Shown: positions 10,655 to 20,838 of the stretch, one piece after another
Position numbering within the stretch: the stretch's first letter is position 1
Layout of the letters: each line of letters begins with the position of its first letter
Assembly: GCF_030756675.1 (NCBI RefSeq)
Contig: NZ_JAVBXD010000005.1
Coordinates: forward strand, 62,001-126,000
DNA from: Bacillus multifaciens
GTDB lineage: Bacteria > Bacillota > Bacilli > Bacillales > Bacillaceae_G
Length of the DNA: 64,000 nucleotides
Direction: 5' to 3'
Notes under the pieces: generated by a model
Seen by the model: the letters and a program-made list of their open reading frames with translations, nothing else
What the model was told of the DNA's origin: nothing
The model's database searches: none
Translations under genes and position numbers: made by a program

Positions 10655-11542
10655 TTAGTTGTTACCTTTTACTTGGTTCATTACTTCTTCAGCGAAGTTG
10701 TCTTCGCGTTTTTCGATACCTTCACCAACAGCGTAGCGAACGAATCCTTTTAATGTTCCGCCTTTAGACTCAACGAACTGACGAACTTTCATATCAGGGT
10801 TTTTAACGAATGCTTGGTCAAGTAAGCAAATCTCTTCGAAGAATTTGCCAAGACGACCTTCAACCATTTTCGCAACGATTTTTTCTGGCTTTCCTTCGTT
10901 TAAAGCTTGTTGTGTTAATACTTGACGCTCATGCTCAACTTCTTCAGCTGTTACAGCATCGCGGTCGATGTATTTAGGATTAACTGCTGCAATGTGCATT
11001 GCTACATCTTTAGCAGCTGCTTCATCTGTAGAACCTTCAAGAACTGTTAATACACCAATGCGTCCACCCATGTGTAGGTAAGCACCGAATGCATCTGCAT
11101 CAGTTTTTGATACGATTTCGAAACGACGAAGTGTAAGTTTTTCACCAATTTTAGCGATTGCTTCGTTGATGTGCTCTTCTACTGTTTTGCCGCTTGAAAT
11201 TGTTTGAGCCATAGCTTCTTCAATGTTAGCAGGTTTATTAGCTAATAAGTGAGCAGCTAATTCTTTAATTAATGCTTGGAAACCTTCGTTTTTCGCAACG
11301 AAATCAGTTTCAGAGTTTAATTCTAAGATTAAAGCGTCGTTACCGTTTGCTTCAATGTAAGTTAAACCTTCAGCAGCAATGCGATCTGCTTTTTTCGCAG
11401 CTTTCGCAATACCTTTCTCACGTAGGAAGTCAATTGCTTTCTCCATGTCACCGTTAGTTTCTGTTAGCGCTTTTTTGCAATCCATCATACCTGCGCCAGT
11501 TTTTTCGCGAAGTTCTTTTACCATTTGTGCAGTAATTGCCAT
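10655..11542 (-). CDS. tsf: Elongation factor Ts
   Basis: Nucleotide exchange factor for EF-Tu. The N-terminal UBA-like module is clear ([20 protein letters not shown]), and the TDFV motif that disturbs the EF-Tu nucleotide pocket occurs near residue 80 ([12 protein letters not shown]). The core domains and C-terminal region (VMNQVKGNN end) are complete at 295 residues. I start at the ATG at 11542, nine bases behind AGGAGG; the in-frame ATG at 11551 lies inside the ribosome binding site. Terminators lie on both sides, so tsf may be transcribed both with rpsB by read-through and alone. Confidence 0.97.
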   Translation of the reverse strand: MAITAQMVKELREKTGAGMMDCKKALTETNGDMEKAIDFLREKGIAKAAKKADRIAAEGLTYIEANGNDALILELNSETDFVAKNEGFQALIKELAAHLLANKPANIEEAMAQTISSGKTVEEHINEAIAKIGEKLTLRRFEIVSKTDADAFGAYLHMGGRIGVLTVLEGSTDEAAAKDVAMHIAAVNPKYIDRDAVTAEEVEHERQVLTQQALNEGKPEKIVAKMVEGRLGKFFEEICLLDQAFVKNPDMKVRQFVESKGGTLKGFVRYAVGEGIEKREDNFAEEVMNQVKGNN

Positions 11543-11575
11543 GCTTTTCATCCTCCTAAAATATGTATATACCTT

Positions 11576-11613
11576 AAAAAAGGTGATAAAAGGCCTACCC
11601 CCTTATCACCTTT
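11576..11613 (-). terminator. Terminator/attenuator between rpsB and tsf
   Basis: On the minus strand AAAGGTGATAA pairs with TTATCACCTTT across a GC-rich loop, followed by a run of T. It lies 10 bp behind the rpsB stop; partial read-through would set the rpsB:tsf ratio (inference). Confidence 0.8.
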
Positions 11614-11622
11614 CTAAATTTG

Positions 11623-12327
<705 letters not shown>

Positions 12328-12447
12328 TTAGTTCCTCCTAAATGGTTTTTGATATCCTCCGTTCACTTCATCTTTAAGCGAAACTACAAGCGTAGCACCA
12401 ACACTTAAATCAATGAACGTGTGTACTTTGTACTGACACCACTGACA

Positions 12448-12476
12448 ACTATATCACAACAAAATATCACAATCAA
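12448..12476 (-). promoter_or_regulatory. Sigma-A promoter of rpsB
   Basis: The minus strand has -35 TTGATT (12471-12476), a 17-base spacer and -10 TATAGT (12448-12453), with TG one base before the -10 (extended -10). It leaves a 5' UTR of about 115 bases before rpsB, long enough for autoregulation by S2, for which I see no defined structure. Confidence 0.65.
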
Positions 12477-12592
12477 GTCGAAAATACATACATTATCAAA
12501 CTTTCTTTTCCATTGCTCTTTTTTGCTATGAAATCATTACTCGCTCTTTATAACATTCCCATTTTTCATTCTTTTTACGCTAGTATTCCACT

Positions 12593-12829
12593 GAAAAAGA
12601 ATAGTTTTATGTCGATTTTTAAATTGGGATTTATGTATGAATCCCTTTTGATTTTTCAACATAGAGATTACTGCTATGAAAAAAAGAACCTGCACTCACT
12701 TACTCTCTCTGGTTTTCACTGCGCACGTGGCAGAAAAAAAGCCCTGACCACTTCTATGCACGGCCAGTTCCTCTCTCCCACCCCTAAAAAAGGGTTTTAT
12801 ATCCGTTTTTCAACTTGTATTTATATATG
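12593..12829 (+). repeat. Intergenic repeat R1: truncated unit plus one full unit
   Basis: The region between rpsB and codY (12325-12890) holds no gene. From about 12632 to 12829 it carries a full copy of a roughly 185-bp element also found near 20.6 kb, 31 kb and 58.5 kb. Its core here reads GCCCTGACC...TTCTATGCACGGCCAG, preceded by GCGCACGTGGCAGAAA and followed by a CCACCCCTAAAAAAGG block. The 40 bases before it (12593-12631) match the tail of another unit, so this is a degraded tandem. No protein-coding capacity is plausible; a 109-codon open frame across it is accidental. Confidence 0.7.
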
Positions 12830-12842
12830 CTACTCCTACTAA

Positions 12843-12877
12843 TAAAAAAGCTCTTCTGCACTACACAGAAGAGCTCT
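12843..12877 (-). terminator. Terminator behind codY
   Basis: The minus strand has AGCTCTTCTG / CAGAAGAGCT, a ten-base perfect stem, followed by TTTTTATT. It ends the xerC-hslV-hslU-codY unit. Confidence 0.92.
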
Positions 12878-12890
12878 TAGTCTATTGAAA

Positions 12891-13670
12891 TTAGTTTGTT
12901 TTTAGTTTCGCAAGCTCATGTAAAAACTTGTCATTTAATACTTTAATGTATGTTCCTTTCATACCTAAAGAACGAGATTCAATTACACCAGCACTTTCTA
13001 ACTTACGAAGTGCGTTTACAATTACAGAACGTGTAATACCTACACGATCAGCAATTTTACTTGCAACAAGTAAACCTTCTGTTCCATTTAACTCTTCGAA
13101 AATATGTTCAATCGCTTCTAGTTCACTGTATGATAATGAGCTAATTGCCATTTGTACAACCGCTTTACTACGAGCTTCTTCTTCAATTTCTTCCGCTTTT
13201 TCACGTAGAATTTCCATACCTACTACAGTAGAACTATATTCAGCAAGAATTAAATCATCATCTAAAAACTCTTGACCAAGACGCGCTAATACTAATGTAC
13301 CTAGACGCTCACCACCACCAACGATTGGTACGATAGTTGTTAAACCTTGACCAAATAATTCTCTGTTTTCTACAGGGAACGCTGTATACTCACTGTTTAC
13401 TTCTAAGTTTGGAGATGTTTCAGTTACATTGAATAAGTTCTTTGTATATTCTTCTGGGAACTGACGCTCAGCAAGCATTTGTTTCATGCGCTCGTTTTCG
13501 ATTTGTTGGTGAATTGCATATCCTAATAATTTTCCGCGACGACTTACAATAAACACGTTCGCTTCAATTACTTCACACATCGTGTCAGCCATTTCTCTAA
13601 AGTTTACTGGTTTTCCTGCTGCGCTCTGTAATAACGCATTTAATTTTCTTGTTTTTGCTAATAATTCCAT
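12891..13670 (-). CDS. codY: Global transcriptional regulator CodY
   Basis: GTP- and branched-chain-amino-acid-sensing repressor of stationary-phase, virulence and nutrient genes in Firmicutes. The N-terminal GAF domain (about residues 1-155) binds isoleucine/valine; the C-terminal winged helix-turn-helix is seen in [20 protein letters not shown] (about residues 200-220), continuing as [17 protein letters not shown]. The protein has 259 residues, as in other Bacillus. The start ATG follows AGGAGG. It is the last gene of the conserved xerC-hslV-hslU-codY order. A handful of GAF-domain positions differ from the B. anthracis/cereus protein as I remember it, while the DNA-binding part looks the same. 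Confidence 0.98.
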   Translation of the reverse strand: MELLAKTRKLNALLQSAAGKPVNFREMADTMCEVIEANVFIVSRRGKLLGYAIHQQIENERMKQMLAERQFPEEYTKNLFNVTETSPNLEVNSEYTAFPVENRELFGQGLTTIVPIVGGGERLGTLVLARLGQEFLDDDLILAEYSSTVVGMEILREKAEEIEEEARSKAVVQMAISSLSYSELEAIEHIFEELNGTEGLLVASKIADRVGITRSVIVNALRKLESAGVIESRSLGMKGTYIKVLNDKFLHELAKLKTN

Positions 13671-13746
13671 TTCTAAATTTCCTCCTACACATTATTCACA
13701 TAGTTTTAATCACTTGGAAACTAGGGCGAGTCACCTGATGATACTA

Positions 13747-15144
13747 TTACAAAATAAACTGGCTCACATCTTTATTTTTAGCAATCGTCGCTAATTTTTC
13801 CTCTACATACTGAGGTGTTATCGTTACCTTTTCTAACGTAATTTCAGATGCTTCAAACGATAAATCTTCAAGAAGTTTTTCCATAATGGTATGGAGCCTT
13901 CTTGCTCCAATATTATCTGTGTCTTGATTGACTTGATAGGCAATCTCGGCAATCTTACGAATAGCTTCGTCAGAAAATTCAATTTCTATACCTTCAGTTT
14001 CCAATAATGCTATATATTGTTTTACTAAAGCATTATCTGGTTCTACAAGAATTTTCACAAAATCGTCAGCTGACAATTTTGTCAACTCTACGCGAATCGG
14101 GAATCTTCCTTGCAGTTCCGGAATTAAATCTGACGGCTTTGACATATGAAAAGCGCCCGCTGCAATGAATAAAACATAATCCGTTCTTATCGGTCCATAT
14201 TTTGTCACAACAGTCGATCCTTCCACAATTGGTAAGATGTCTCGCTGCACGCCTTCACGTGATACATCAACACTATTCGATTGCTTACCAGCAATTTTGT
14301 CAATCTCATCAATAAAAATAATCCCAAGCTGTTCAGCACGATAAACGGCTTCTTGTGTAACTTCATCCATATCAATTAAGCGCTGTGCCTCTTCATTTGT
14401 CAAGACTTTTCTTGCTTCTTTTACAGAAAGTTTACGTTTTTTCGTTTTTTTCGGCATAAAACTTCCAAGTGCATCTTGAAAATTCATGCCCATCTGTTCC
14501 ATTCCTGTACCTTGGAGCATATCGAACATAGATGATTGCTGCTCTGTCACTTCAATTGTAATCAATTCATCTTCGAGTAAACCAGCAGCAAGCTGTTTTT
14601 CTACTTCTTTTCGTTTTTGCTCCACTTCTCCCTCATCCTGCTTTTCCGATGTTGGAGCGGTGTTTTGATTTTGATATCCGCCAAACAACATTTCTAACGG
14701 ATTTTTAAATCCTGATTCTTTTTGTTTATGCGGTACTAAAATTTCAACAATTCGTTGATTAGCTTGCTCTTCCGCTTTGTCTTTAACATGAATCATTTTT
14801 TCTTCTTTTACAATTCGAACGGAAGTCTCTACAAGATCACGAACCATAGATTCAACATCACGACCAACATAGCCTACTTCTGTGAATTTTGTTGCCTCTA
14901 CTTTAATAAAAGGAGCACCAACAAGCTTTGCAATACGACGAGCCACTTCTGTTTTTCCGACCCCTGTCGGTCCAATCATTAAAATGTTTTTTGGTGCAAT
15001 TTCATCGCGAAGTCCTTCCGCCAATTTACTGCGGCGATAACGATTTCTAAGTGCCACTGCAACTGCTTTTTTCGCATCTTTTTGACCAATAATATATTGA
15101 TCTAATTTTTCTACAATTTGTCGCGGAGTAAAATGTAAATGCAT
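13747..15144 (-). CDS. hslU: ATP-dependent protease ATPase subunit HslU (ClpY)
   Basis: AAA+ unfoldase that feeds substrates to HslV. The Walker A motif GPTGVGKT is at residues 58-65, Walker B is [10 protein letters not shown], and the sensor/arginine region is [13 protein letters not shown]. The pore motif GYVGRDVE follows the Walker A domain. The intermediate I-domain (about residues 135-240) is the variable part and contains a low-complexity, acidic stretch ([20 protein letters not shown]). The C-terminus ends in SQFIL, the tail that docks in HslV pockets. The 465-residue length is normal for Bacillus. Gene order hslV-hslU-codY is conserved, 22 bp behind hslV. Confidence 0.97.
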   Translation of the reverse strand: MHLHFTPRQIVEKLDQYIIGQKDAKKAVAVALRNRYRRSKLAEGLRDEIAPKNILMIGPTGVGKTEVARRIAKLVGAPFIKVEATKFTEVGYVGRDVESMVRDLVETSVRIVKEEKMIHVKDKAEEQANQRIVEILVPHKQKESGFKNPLEMLFGGYQNQNTAPTSEKQDEGEVEQKRKEVEKQLAAGLLEDELITIEVTEQQSSMFDMLQGTGMEQMGMNFQDALGSFMPKKTKKRKLSVKEARKVLTNEEAQRLIDMDEVTQEAVYRAEQLGIIFIDEIDKIAGKQSNSVDVSREGVQRDILPIVEGSTVVTKYGPIRTDYVLFIAAGAFHMSKPSDLIPELQGRFPIRVELTKLSADDFVKILVEPDNALVKQYIALLETEGIEIEFSDEAIRKIAEIAYQVNQDTDNIGARRLHTIMEKLLEDLSFEASEITLEKVTITPQYVEEKLATIAKNKDVSQFIL

Positions 15145-15166
15145 TTAAAATGCCTCCCTTACAGTT

Positions 15167-15709
15167 CTACAGTTCTTCCACAATAATATTTTCATTTGTA
15201 TATACACAAATATTACTAGCGATTTCTAAACTTGCCTTCGCAATTTCTTTTGCCGTGAAATGGGAACCTGCATGTAATTTTAAAGCGCGTCCTGCTGCAA
15301 GTGCATAATGCCCGCCAGAACCAATCGCTAAAATGCCATCATCAGGTTCAATCACTTCACCCGTTCCTGAAACAAGCAAAAGCGTATTTTTATCCATAAC
15401 AATTAACATTGCCTCTAGTTGGCGAAGCATCTTATCTCCCCGCCACTGCTTTGCCATTTCTACCGCAGCTCGCTGTAAATTACCATTGTATTCCTCAAGC
15501 TTTCCTTCAAACATCTCAAATAGTGTAAAAGCATCAGCCACAGAACCTGCAAAACCAGCTAATACTTTGCCATGAAATAATTTTCGAACTTTACGAGCTG
15601 TATGCTTCATAACAACAGCATTCCCAAGCGTAACTTGCCCGTCACCAGCCATTGCACATTCTCCATTATGGTGAATCGCAAATATCGTTGTAGCATGGAA
15701 GTTTCCCAT
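15167..15709 (-). CDS. hslV: ATP-dependent protease peptidase subunit HslV (ClpQ)
   Basis: Proteasome-like peptidase that forms double hexamer rings with HslU. The sequence begins [11 protein letters not shown]. In most bacteria the mature enzyme starts at a catalytic Thr after Met removal; Bacillus proteins carry a short extension before the TT pair. In B. subtilis the extension begins Met-Ser-Ser and the N-terminal Ser was proposed as nucleophile. Here position 2 is Gly and there is no Ser before Thr7, so Thr7 after processing is the likely nucleophile (inference). Other family blocks: [52 protein letters not shown]. Length is 180 residues. Confidence 0.96.
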   Translation of the reverse strand: MGNFHATTIFAIHHNGECAMAGDGQVTLGNAVVMKHTARKVRKLFHGKVLAGFAGSVADAFTLFEMFEGKLEEYNGNLQRAAVEMAKQWRGDKMLRQLEAMLIVMDKNTLLLVSGTGEVIEPDDGILAIGSGGHYALAAGRALKLHAGSHFTAKEIAKASLEIASNICVYTNENIIVEEL

Positions 15710-15860
15710 AGAAAAAAACTCCTTTATTTGTATTTATCCTGCTGCTAACAGGCACTTAGACTCCAACCTCAAAATTCTGACAAATCAAAAAGGTACTTTG
15801 GAGTTAACTACCCGCAAGAGCTCGATCGGTACAACTAACTATTATTGAGAAAGAAAAAGA

Positions 15861-15893
15861 ATCTCCTCCACTAATAGTAGTTTCACTTTATAA
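15861..15893 (-). repeat. R2 repeat end between xerC and hslV
   Basis: On the minus strand ATAAAGTGAAACT is followed by an AGTGGAGG block, the R2 signature, 15 bp behind the xerC stop. The rest of the 198-bp gap (15710-15907) shows no gene and no clear second inverted end. Confidence 0.5.
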
Positions 15894-15907
15894 CTTTTAA
15901 AAGCAAT

Positions 15908-16813
15908 TTATGCGCGAGGATGGTGCATCATGTAAACCGAGCGTAATCTTTCTTTTGAGACGTGCGTATAAATTTGTGTCGCCGATAAATTTTCATGTCC
16001 TAATAATTCTTGTATAGCCCTTAAATCCGCCCCTTCATTTAACATATGGGTTGCAAATGTATGTCTTAACATATGCGGACTTATACGCATTGTAAGGGAT
16101 GTTTTTTTTATTAGTTCATTTAAAATATATCGAACCCCTCGATCAGTTAGCGGTGTGCCTTTCGCATTTAAAAACACCATTTGAGAGTGTTCTTGCGATT
16201 TTTTCTCCAGTTGTTTTCTCCCATTTTCTATGTAGGTTAGTAAAGCATCTTGTGCATAACTACCAAAGGGAACATAGCGTTGTTTCTTTCCTTTTCCCAT
16301 CACCAAAATCGTACCTGTTGAAAAGTCAATATCCGTAAGCTGAAGCTTCACGAATTCACTTACACGAATACCCGTCGCATACATAAGTTCCAATAAAGCT
16401 TGATCTCGTTGCCCTAGTGGTTTAGAAGTATCCGAAACTTCAAACAACTTTTCTAACTCTTCATTGTACAAAAATTTTGGAATTGACCCTTCTTTTTTTG
16501 GGAGCGCGGCAAGTGCAAATGGATTATCTTCCCGATATCCTTCACGCATCAAGAAGCGATACAGACTTCGCAAACTCGAGATTTTTCGCGCTACAGACTT
16601 CCTTGCTAACTTTTCATTATGCAAAGTCGTTAAATATAAACGAACATCAGTATACGTAACATCCTCAAAAGTCAAAATACCTTCTCGCTTCATAAATTGT
16701 ATAAAATGTTCTATATCGTTTTGATAACTTGCAATTGTATATTTTGAATAATTTCTTTCAATTTGTAAATATCCGACGAATAATTGTAACATTTTATTCA
16801 CATCTTCATTCAT
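15908..16813 (-). CDS. xerC: Tyrosine recombinase XerC (CodV)
   Basis: Works with XerD/RipX at the chromosomal dif site to resolve dimers. The N-terminal SAM-like core-binding domain spans about residues 5-90. The catalytic domain shows the R-K-H-R-H-Y set: Arg in YATGIRVSEF, Lys in GKGKKQRYVPFG, HMLRHTFATHML (His and second Arg), LGHENLSATQIYTHVS (His and nucleophile Tyr). I start at the ATG at 16813 with GAGGTGA five bases upstream; the extension to 16822 begins in the binding site. The length of 301 residues fits. It is first in the unit with hslV, hslU and codY, as in B. subtilis codV-clpQ-clpY-codY. Confidence 0.96.
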   Translation of the reverse strand: MNEDVNKMLQLFVGYLQIERNYSKYTIASYQNDIEHFIQFMKREGILTFEDVTYTDVRLYLTTLHNEKLARKSVARKISSLRSLYRFLMREGYREDNPFALAALPKKEGSIPKFLYNEELEKLFEVSDTSKPLGQRDQALLELMYATGIRVSEFVKLQLTDIDFSTGTILVMGKGKKQRYVPFGSYAQDALLTYIENGRKQLEKKSQEHSQMVFLNAKGTPLTDRGVRYILNELIKKTSLTMRISPHMLRHTFATHMLNEGADLRAIQELLGHENLSATQIYTHVSKERLRSVYMMHHPRA

Positions 16814-16827
16814 AATCTTCACCTCAA

Positions 16828-16869
16828 TAAAGGCTACTAAATCGTATCACAATTTAGTAGCCTTTGCAA
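16828..16869 (-). promoter_or_regulatory. xerC operon promoter embedded in the trmFO terminator hairpin
   Basis: The minus strand has a 14-bp perfect inverted repeat (AAAGGCTACTAAAT / ATTTAGTAGCCTTT, 16829-16864), probably the trmFO terminator although the following T-run is short (TTTATT). The same bases carry a sigma-A promoter: -35 TTGCAA (16864-16869), 17-base spacer, -10 TACGAT (16841-16846) with TG one base before it. Transcription from this promoter would start within or just after the hairpin, giving a very short leader for xerC. Confidence 0.6.
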
Positions 16870-16878
16870 GAAATTTGA

Positions 16879-18183
16879 CTAAATATTTACAAAATTTTGA
16901 ATTGTTTCTAAAGCGCGATTTGCATATGCTTCATTACGTTCTTGCTTCTTTTTAATTTTCTTTTCTAACGGTGCAAATAGCCCGAAATTCGCGTTCATCG
17001 GCTGGAAGTTCTTCGCATTCGTCGTTGTAATGTAATTCGCCATACTCCCCATTGCTGTTACTGCTGGTAAAACAACTAGTTCTTCACCTTTCGCAAGCCG
17101 CGCTGCATTTACACCTGCTAATAAGCCCGAAGCAGCTGATTCTACATATCCCTCTACCCCAGTCATTTGTCCTGCAAAGAATAAATCGTCGCGATTTTTA
17201 TATTGGTACGTTGGACGAAGTAATTTCGGTGAATTAATAAACGTATTACGATGCATCACACCGTAACGTACGATTTCTGCATTTTCTAATCCTGGAATCA
17301 ATTGTAACACTTCTTTTTGCGGCCCCCACTTTAAGTGTGTTTGGAATCCAACAATATTGTACAACGTTCCTGCTGCATCATCTTGACGTAATTGCACAAC
17401 GGCATACGGTGTTTTCCCTGTTTTCGGATCTTCTAATCCGACTGGCTTCATCGGTCCAAACACTAACGTTTGTCGACCACGACTTGCCATGACTTCTACC
17501 GGCATACACCCTTCAAAGAAAACTTCCTTCTCAAACTCTTTTAATGGCACTGTTTCTGCAGCAATTAACGCATCATAAAAGCGGTTGAATTCTTCCTCTG
17601 TCATCGGACAGTTTAAATATGCTGCCTCCCCTTTATCATAACGGGATTTTAAATACACCTTCTCCATATCAATGCTATCTTTTTCTACAATTGGCGCTGC
17701 TGCATCATAGAAGTAAAAATAATCCTCACCTGTTAGCTCTTTTAGTTGCGCCGCTAGATTTGATGAAGTTAAAGGACCTGTTGCAATTACAGTAGGCCCT
17801 TCTGGGATTTCTGTAATTTCTTCATTGATTACCGTTACGTTCGGGTGATTTTTCACATATTCCGTTACTTTAGCCGCAAATTCATGGCGATCTACAGCAA
17901 GCGCACCGCCTGCTGGTACTGAACATTCGTCTGCTGCGCGAATAATAACAGAATCCATACGACGCATTTCTTCTTTAATTACACCAACCGCATTTGTTAA
18001 TGTATTTGCACGAAGCGAGTTACTGCATACAAGCTCAGCAAATTTATCTGTATGATGAGCTGGTGTTTGTTTTACTGGACGCATTTCATATAACCTTACT
18101 TGAACACCGCGTTTTGCGATTTGATAAGCTGCTTCACTTCCTGCGAGTCCTGCACCAATTACGTTTACTACTTGTGTTGTCAT
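16879..18183 (-). CDS. trmFO: Methylenetetrahydrofolate-tRNA-(uracil-5-)-methyltransferase TrmFO
   Basis: Folate- and FAD-dependent enzyme that makes 5-methyluridine at position 54 of tRNA in most Gram-positives, instead of the SAM-dependent TrmA. FAD-binding N-terminus: [18 protein letters not shown] from about residue 6. Catalytic Cys region: [17 protein letters not shown] near residue 50; a second conserved Cys is in [36 protein letters not shown] is the C-terminal FAD motif. The start is the ATG at 18183 with AAAGGTG six bases upstream, giving 434 residues; the in-frame codon at 18192 has no binding site. It follows topA after a terminator. Confidence 0.96.
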   Translation of the reverse strand: MTTQVVNVIGAGLAGSEAAYQIAKRGVQVRLYEMRPVKQTPAHHTDKFAELVCSNSLRANTLTNAVGVIKEEMRRMDSVIIRAADECSVPAGGALAVDRHEFAAKVTEYVKNHPNVTVINEEITEIPEGPTVIATGPLTSSNLAAQLKELTGEDYFYFYDAAAPIVEKDSIDMEKVYLKSRYDKGEAAYLNCPMTEEEFNRFYDALIAAETVPLKEFEKEVFFEGCMPVEVMASRGRQTLVFGPMKPVGLEDPKTGKTPYAVVQLRQDDAAGTLYNIVGFQTHLKWGPQKEVLQLIPGLENAEIVRYGVMHRNTFINSPKLLRPTYQYKNRDDLFFAGQMTGVEGYVESAASGLLAGVNAARLAKGEELVVLPAVTAMGSMANYITTTNAKNFQPMNANFGLFAPLEKKIKKKQERNEAYANRALETIQNFVNI

Positions 18184-18212
18184 GTATATCACCTTTCTTT
18201 TTGCATTTCCCG

Positions 18213-18242
18213 AAAAAAATGTGAGCTGTTAGGCTCACATTT
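18213..18242 (-). terminator. Terminator overlapping the topA stop codon
   Basis: The minus strand reads AAATGTGAGC / GCTCACATTT with seven T after it. The topA stop TGA lies in the left arm of the stem, so ribosomes finishing topA would cover the hairpin. Confidence 0.85.
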
Positions 18243-20313
18243 GTTGTTCTTCTTCATAATCACAAGAAATACACTGTACTTGAACACCTTTTTTCAACTT
18301 CTTCTCAACGAGCATCCCTTCACACTTTGGACATTTTCGACCAATTGGTTTATCCCAAGAAACAAAGTCACACTCTGGATATGTCCCACAGCCGTAAAAA
18401 AGACGTTTCTTTTTGTTGCTTCGTCGTTCAATAATTTGACCTTCATCACATTTCGGACATGTAACACCAATTTCTTTTACAATCGGTTTTGTATTTCGGC
18501 AATCTGGGAAATTAGAACATGCCATGAACTTTCCGAATTTCCCCATTTTGAAGACCATTGGATTACCGCACAGTTCACAGTCTTCTCCAGCCGGTTCATC
18601 TTTAATTTCTACTTCGCGCATTTCTTTCTCCGCTTTTTCTAAACGCGGTTCAAACTCTTTGTAGAAATCATCAATAATTTGCACCCAATTTGCTTTCCCT
18701 TCTTCCACTTCATCAAGATTTCGCTCCATATTAGCTGTAAACTCGATATTAATAATTTCAGGGAAAAACTCTAAAATAAGTTCGGTTACAATTTCACCAA
18801 GTTCAGTCGGAACAAATCGCTTATTGTCTAACCCTACATACCCACGTTTTTGAATTGTTTCTAGCGTCGGTACATATGTAGATGGTCTACCAATTCCGAG
18901 TTCTTCTAACGTTTTTACTAAACGTGCCTCTGTATAACGTGGTGGCGGCTGCGTAAAGTGTTGTTTCGGTTCGACATCCTTAGAGAAGACCGTCTCTCCT
19001 ATTTCTAAGGCCGGTAACATTTTATCCTTCTCTTCTGTACCGTCATCTTTTGATTCTACATACACCTTCATAAAGCCCGGAAATTTGACAACAGATCCAT
19101 GCGCACGAAATTGAACAGAATTATTTACAAGTGTTGCTGTAACGGTATCCATTATAGCTGCTGCCATTTGACTTGCAACAAATCGCTCCCAAATCAGTTT
19201 ATATAAACGATATTGGTCACGACTCAAGTAACTTTTTAGTTCGTCTGGCTTACGCAAAATAGATGATGGACGAATCGCTTCATGTGCATCTTGTGCGTTT
19301 GCTTTTTTCGTTTCTTTCTTTTTTTGTGCTCCGATGTAGTCTGCACCGAATGCTTCTTCAATATAAGAACGCGCTTCTTGTTGTGCTGTTTCTGAAATTC
19401 TCGTTGAATCCGTTCTCATATATGTAATTAAACCAACTGTTCCTTGCTTTCCGATATCAATACCCTCATAAAGCTGCTGCGCAAGCATCATTGTTTTCTT
19501 TGCTCGCATATTTAATTTTCTCGCAGCTTCTTGTTGCAGAGAAGATGTCGTAAATGGTAATGCTGAATTACGTCTCCGTTCTTTTTTCGTTACATTTTCA
19601 ACTGAAAAAGCATTTTCCTGCATTTTTTCAATGATTTCATTTACTTCTTGTTCATTTGTTAATTCTACTTTTCCCCCGTTTATCCCATAAAAGGATGCTT
19701 CAAACATCTCTTTCCCTTTTACAAATTCAGTTTTAATTGTCCAGAATTCTTCTGGTATGAACGCTTGAATTTCTTTTTCGCGTTCTAAAATTAACCGAAC
19801 TGCAACAGACTGCACACGACCTGCACTTAACCCTTTTTTTACTTTCTTCCATAATAAAGGACTAATATTATAACCAACAAGTCTATCAAGCACACGTCTT
19901 GCTTGCTGTGCATCCACTAAATCCATATTAATCGCACGAGGATATTTAAAAGATTCTTTAATAGCATCTTTTGTAATTTCATTGAACACAACACGGCAAT
20001 CTGATTCTATATCTACGTTCAACGTATTAGCTAAGTGCCAAGCAATCGCTTCTCCTTCGCGATCCGGATCGGCTGCGAGATAAACTTTTTTCGCTTTTTT
20101 CGCCGCTGTCTTCAACTCTTTTAAAACAGGCCCTTTACCACGAATGGTAATGTATTTCGGGGTGAAGTTATTCTTCACATCTATCCCCGTTTGGCTTTTA
20201 GGTAAATCGCGAACATGGCCCATAGACGCGACTACTTTGTATTTTTTCCCTAAATATTTTTCAATAGTTTTCGCCTTAGAAGGCGACTCCACGATTACAA
20301 GGTAATCTGACAT
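18235..20313 (-). CDS. topA: DNA topoisomerase I
   Basis: Type IA topoisomerase that relaxes negative supercoils. The TOPRIM domain is at the N-terminus ([17 protein letters not shown]; the DxD motif in [15 protein letters not shown]). The nucleophilic Tyr is in [12 protein letters not shown] near residue 305. The C-terminal part has three four-cysteine zinc ribbons: CELC...CSNFPDC, CPKC...CGTYPEC and CPKC...CISC. At 692 residues it has the usual Bacillus length. The ATG is behind an AGGAGG-like site, and a strong sigma-A promoter lies about 90 bp upstream. trmFO follows, as in other Bacillus. Confidence 0.98.
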   Translation of the reverse strand: MSDYLVIVESPSKAKTIEKYLGKKYKVVASMGHVRDLPKSQTGIDVKNNFTPKYITIRGKGPVLKELKTAAKKAKKVYLAADPDREGEAIAWHLANTLNVDIESDCRVVFNEITKDAIKESFKYPRAINMDLVDAQQARRVLDRLVGYNISPLLWKKVKKGLSAGRVQSVAVRLILEREKEIQAFIPEEFWTIKTEFVKGKEMFEASFYGINGGKVELTNEQEVNEIIEKMQENAFSVENVTKKERRRNSALPFTTSSLQQEAARKLNMRAKKTMMLAQQLYEGIDIGKQGTVGLITYMRTDSTRISETAQQEARSYIEEAFGADYIGAQKKKETKKANAQDAHEAIRPSSILRKPDELKSYLSRDQYRLYKLIWERFVASQMAAAIMDTVTATLVNNSVQFRAHGSVVKFPGFMKVYVESKDDGTEEKDKMLPALEIGETVFSKDVEPKQHFTQPPPRYTEARLVKTLEELGIGRPSTYVPTLETIQKRGYVGLDNKRFVPTELGEIVTELILEFFPEIINIEFTANMERNLDEVEEGKANWVQIIDDFYKEFEPRLEKAEKEMREVEIKDEPAGEDCELCGNPMVFKMGKFGKFMACSNFPDCRNTKPIVKEIGVTCPKCDEGQIIERRSNKKKRLFYGCGTYPECDFVSWDKPIGRKCPKCEGMLVEKKLKKGVQVQCISCDYEEEQQM

Positions 20314-20403
20314 GCTAGTGCCTCCTTAAGAGGTGGATTCAAGTCTTCATCTTTATTCATCTTCCGAAAGTTTCTAAAACCTTTTTGGAAGGATTACTGA
20401 CTA

Positions 20404-20432
20404 ATATTATTGATTTCCCTCATTTTTGTCAA
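20404..20432 (-). promoter_or_regulatory. Sigma-A promoter of topA
   Basis: The minus strand has the perfect -35 TTGACA (20427-20432), a 17-base spacer and -10 TAATAT (20404-20409), about 90 bases before the topA start. Confidence 0.85.
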
Positions 20433-20544
20433 TCAACAATGAATATAACATACAGTGACTATCTACTATTTGTCAATAATTGTTTAATAAAAAACATGAA
20501 ATATACTGTATAAATCTAAATTTAAAAGCAATTTAAGACCAATT

Positions 20545-20838
20545 TAAAACCCACTCTTTTTAGGTGGGCGAGAGCGGCTGGCCGCGCATAGTAGCGGTCA
20601 GGGCCCTTTTCTGCCACGGGCGCGGTTTAAATCACAAGGTAGTAAGCGGGTGCGCGTTTTGTTTTATTTTACATGGCAAGGATATTTAGATTACTTTAGA
20701 AATTTTAATTGAGATAACGAATGAAAATCCTCTTTCTTTTTAAGCTGGTACAAGAGCGTCTGGCCGTGCATAGTAGCGGCTAGGCTTTTATGCCACATGC
20801 GCAGTTTATAACACAAGGTAGAAGGCAGGAGCGCTTTA
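20545..20838 (-). repeat. Intergenic repeat R1, two tandem units
   Basis: The 520-bp gap between dprA and topA (20314-20835) contains no gene. Two copies of R1 lie in tandem on the minus strand with cores at about 20545-20650 and 20725-20838, 182 bp apart. Each reads GTGGCA...GCC, a CCGCTACTATGC block, GGCCAG and CGCTCT, followed by TAAAAAGA. The left copy is GC-rich and well paired, the other more diverged. The dprA stop codon TAA touches the edge of the second copy, so the element lies directly behind the gene. The same family is tandem, in opposite orientation, at 58.5 kb. Confidence 0.75.

Noticed and set aside
12513-12842. A 109-codon plus-strand open frame between rpsB and codY
   Set aside because: It runs through the R1 repeat and the codY terminator region; its sequence is repeat DNA with no family similarity.
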